From an uncultured Corynebacterium sp. (GTDB lineage Bacteria > Actinomycetota > Actinomycetes > Mycobacteriales > Mycobacteriaceae), in NCBI RefSeq assembly GCF_937999985.1, contig NZ_CALLDG010000064.1, positions 1 through 21,484 on the forward strand: 21,484 bases of DNA. The letters run 5' to 3'. The translations under genes and the position numbers were made by a program. The notes beneath the pieces are model-generated. The model saw nothing but the letters and a program-made list of their open reading frames with translations, had not been told where the DNA came from and ran no database searches. Below, piece by piece: positions 21,101-21,484 of the stretch. The stretch's first letter is position 1. Each line of letters starts with the position of its first letter.

Positions 21101-21484
21101 GTGTAGATGCCAGTGAGGGCAGGGCGGATGTCGTCATCGATGGTGGAATCCAGCGCGTAGTCTAGGTGTTTGTCTGCGTCCGGGACCCAGGCGCGGGTGG
21201 ATTCGTAGTCGGAGGTGATGCGCAGCTGCGCGTCGTCCGGCAGCTTCCGCAGAGCGTCCTTGCTGATGGACAGCGGAACGACGTTGCGCACGACCACGTC
21301 GAGGCTGTCGTCGGTGGAGCGGACGAACATGCCACGCAGGGTGGCCTCTGTGGATTCTGACGGGAGGGTCGACAGAATGTTTGTCGCACCGCTTTCCAGG
21401 TTGCGCACTTCCTGGATCGGAACCGTGATGTCTACGTCCTGGGGGACGTAGGAGATCAGGGGCGCCTGGACGGAAGTGAGTTCA
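18151..21484 (-). CDS. emb: Emb-type arabinofuranosyltransferase (partial, 5' end outside the window)
   Basis: An integral membrane GT-C glycosyltransferase (GT53) that adds arabinose from decaprenyl-phospho-arabinose during arabinogalactan synthesis; its mycobacterial homologues are ethambutol targets. About 1110 residues are visible, and the frame is open to the window edge, where it reads LTSVQAPLISYVPQDVD, matching the N-terminal extracellular domain. The first membrane helix falls near 20930-21000. The conserved ANTSDDGYLL has its Asp pair at 20800-20805, and a series of about twelve further helices follows to about 19430. A C-terminal extracellular carbohydrate-binding region ends WYNGPMKFSD. 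Bases 19009-19218 encode about 70 residues rich in Ser, Asp, Gly, Asn and Gln, which looks expanded compared with the Mycobacterium proteins. Whether this is the only emb gene in the genome cannot be seen here. Confidence 0.93.
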   Translation of the reverse strand, partial: ELTSVQAPLISYVPQDVDITVPIQEVRNLESGATNILSTLPSESTEATLRGMFVRSTDDSLDVVVRNVVPLSISKDALRKLPDDAQLRITSDYESTRAWVPDADKHLDYALDSTIDDDIRPALTGIYTDIKNTEKNANNTIDAGFQAHVTVDSRFTSSPSAIKYLAIFVGIIATAIALYCLYRIDILDKRTTSRRLFPRNWWKPRPLDGVVGFILLAWYFVGANTSDDGYLLTMAKVSHESGYMANYYRWFGVPESPFGSPFYDLLALMTQISSASIWMRLPSLIAGIVTWLILSREVMPRLGAKINQRQVAHWTMAATFLLFWMTFNNGTRPEPIIAVLSLLAWVSFERAIATHRLLPAAVGTIIATLALGAGPTGLMAVSALLASLGALIRILTRRLPLLGAPKGAPKKTVITAIMAQIAPFLAAGTAILTAVFADQTLRTVTEAIKLRGAIGPSLQWFEEFRRYEALMEQTVDGSFPRRFTMVMLFFCIGIVVAAMLRNGRITGAAKAPSTRLLLIVLGTLFFMTFTPTKWTHHFGVFAGIGAALTALAAVAASRFALQTKRNQLLFLGSTLMLFAFTLAGPNGWWYLSSYGVPWWDKPVQLSGLTASTVMLAVSVVVLFWGVIVGFLADAKRARATTESEVADLERAETKKLHQFRGLTAAPIAVLTAFTVVFTLASLTKGMVSQWPAYSVGKGNMMALTGQTCNQAADVLVETNTNDSFLQPADGSSLEDSLTSGGGRGFEPNNIPAKIDSKSSGDSQATVGSSDQFRSEDSGSDNTNASSDQGDTQNAASQDKATNESEEETSSNDGNDGGDASGTTGGLKATKGVNGSYAVLPFGIDANKVPVVGSYTEGLQTPANTTTSWYSLPEDREGLPLLVFSVAGQVGHFDMDGIFKYGQEIKVQFGKSGGSKKAEDFEVLGEQIPLDPGYAPEWRNMRIPMDQVPEDADSVRIVANDPNLTPTQWIAITPPRVPEMESLNDYVGSEAPTLLDWTIAFQFPCQKPYDHWAGVAEAAEFRISPDHDVRSNHTPVMDYAGGGSYGLVQMTSQAEEVPTYLQNDWQRDWGVLDKLTPFPNANGDKPKPVKLDTETDKRSGLWYNGPMKFSD

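Noticed and set aside
18151..21408. Taking the GTG at 21406-21408 as the start of emb
   Set aside because: The frame stays open to the window edge and encodes residues that match the conserved N-terminal domain, so the true start lies outside.

Overview
The window is a stretch of high-GC actinobacterial chromosome, most likely from a Corynebacterium. The main reasons are the Emb-type arabinofuranosyltransferase, which builds the arabinogalactan found only in mycolic-acid actinobacteria, the gltB-gltD pair lying close to emb, TANNNT-like -10 boxes placed directly before start codons, and sites that resemble GlxR and DtxR boxes. The species cannot be read from the sequence. All coding regions look like stable core-genome genes. 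There is no integrase, transposase, CRISPR array, tRNA or rRNA.

Left part (1-3925). The 5' end of a minus-strand gene occupies 1-89. Bases 90-564 carry no gene but are rich in structure: three successive hairpins, the last followed by TTTT, look like a small RNA or a structured leader, and one stem contains two inverted DnaA-box matches. A 3-methyladenine DNA glycosylase I (tag, +) follows and appears to lack all four zinc ligands of the E. coli enzyme. It converges on a fadH-type 2,4-dienoyl-CoA reductase (-), with both stop codons in a single CTAG. The 353-bp gap between fadH and gltB holds a near-perfect GlxR-like site and a DtxR-like site.

Middle (3926-12105). gltB and gltD encode the two subunits of NADPH-dependent glutamate synthase with stop and start codons abutting. 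A LysE/RhtB-type amino-acid exporter follows, its TTG start overlapping the gltD stop. Then come a small S4-domain RNA-binding protein and a two-domain VOC (glyoxalase-fold) protein.

Right part (12106-21484). An M13 neprilysin-like metallopeptidase (-) diverges from a pair of overlapping plus-strand genes: a proline-rich single-pass membrane protein and a PrsW-type intramembrane protease. A secreted GH25 lysozyme with an unrecognised C-terminal half follows, preceded by a perfect TGTGA-N6-TCACA site and closed by a strong terminator. The gap before emb contains a 22-bp-period tandem repeat and a perfect 19-bp inverted repeat. The window ends inside emb (-), whose 5' end lies outside.

Functional themes are nitrogen assimilation with amino-acid export (gltB-gltD-exporter) and cell-envelope building and remodelling (emb, GH25 lysozyme, possibly M13 peptidase and PrsW). 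The best candidates for undescribed biology are the putative structured RNA at about 262-424, the membrane protein/PrsW pair, the 111-bp inverted-repeat element at 17989-18099, and the uncharacterised C-terminal domain of the lysozyme. Several genes share a -10-like hexamer exactly 7 nt before the ATG, which predicts leaderless transcripts.
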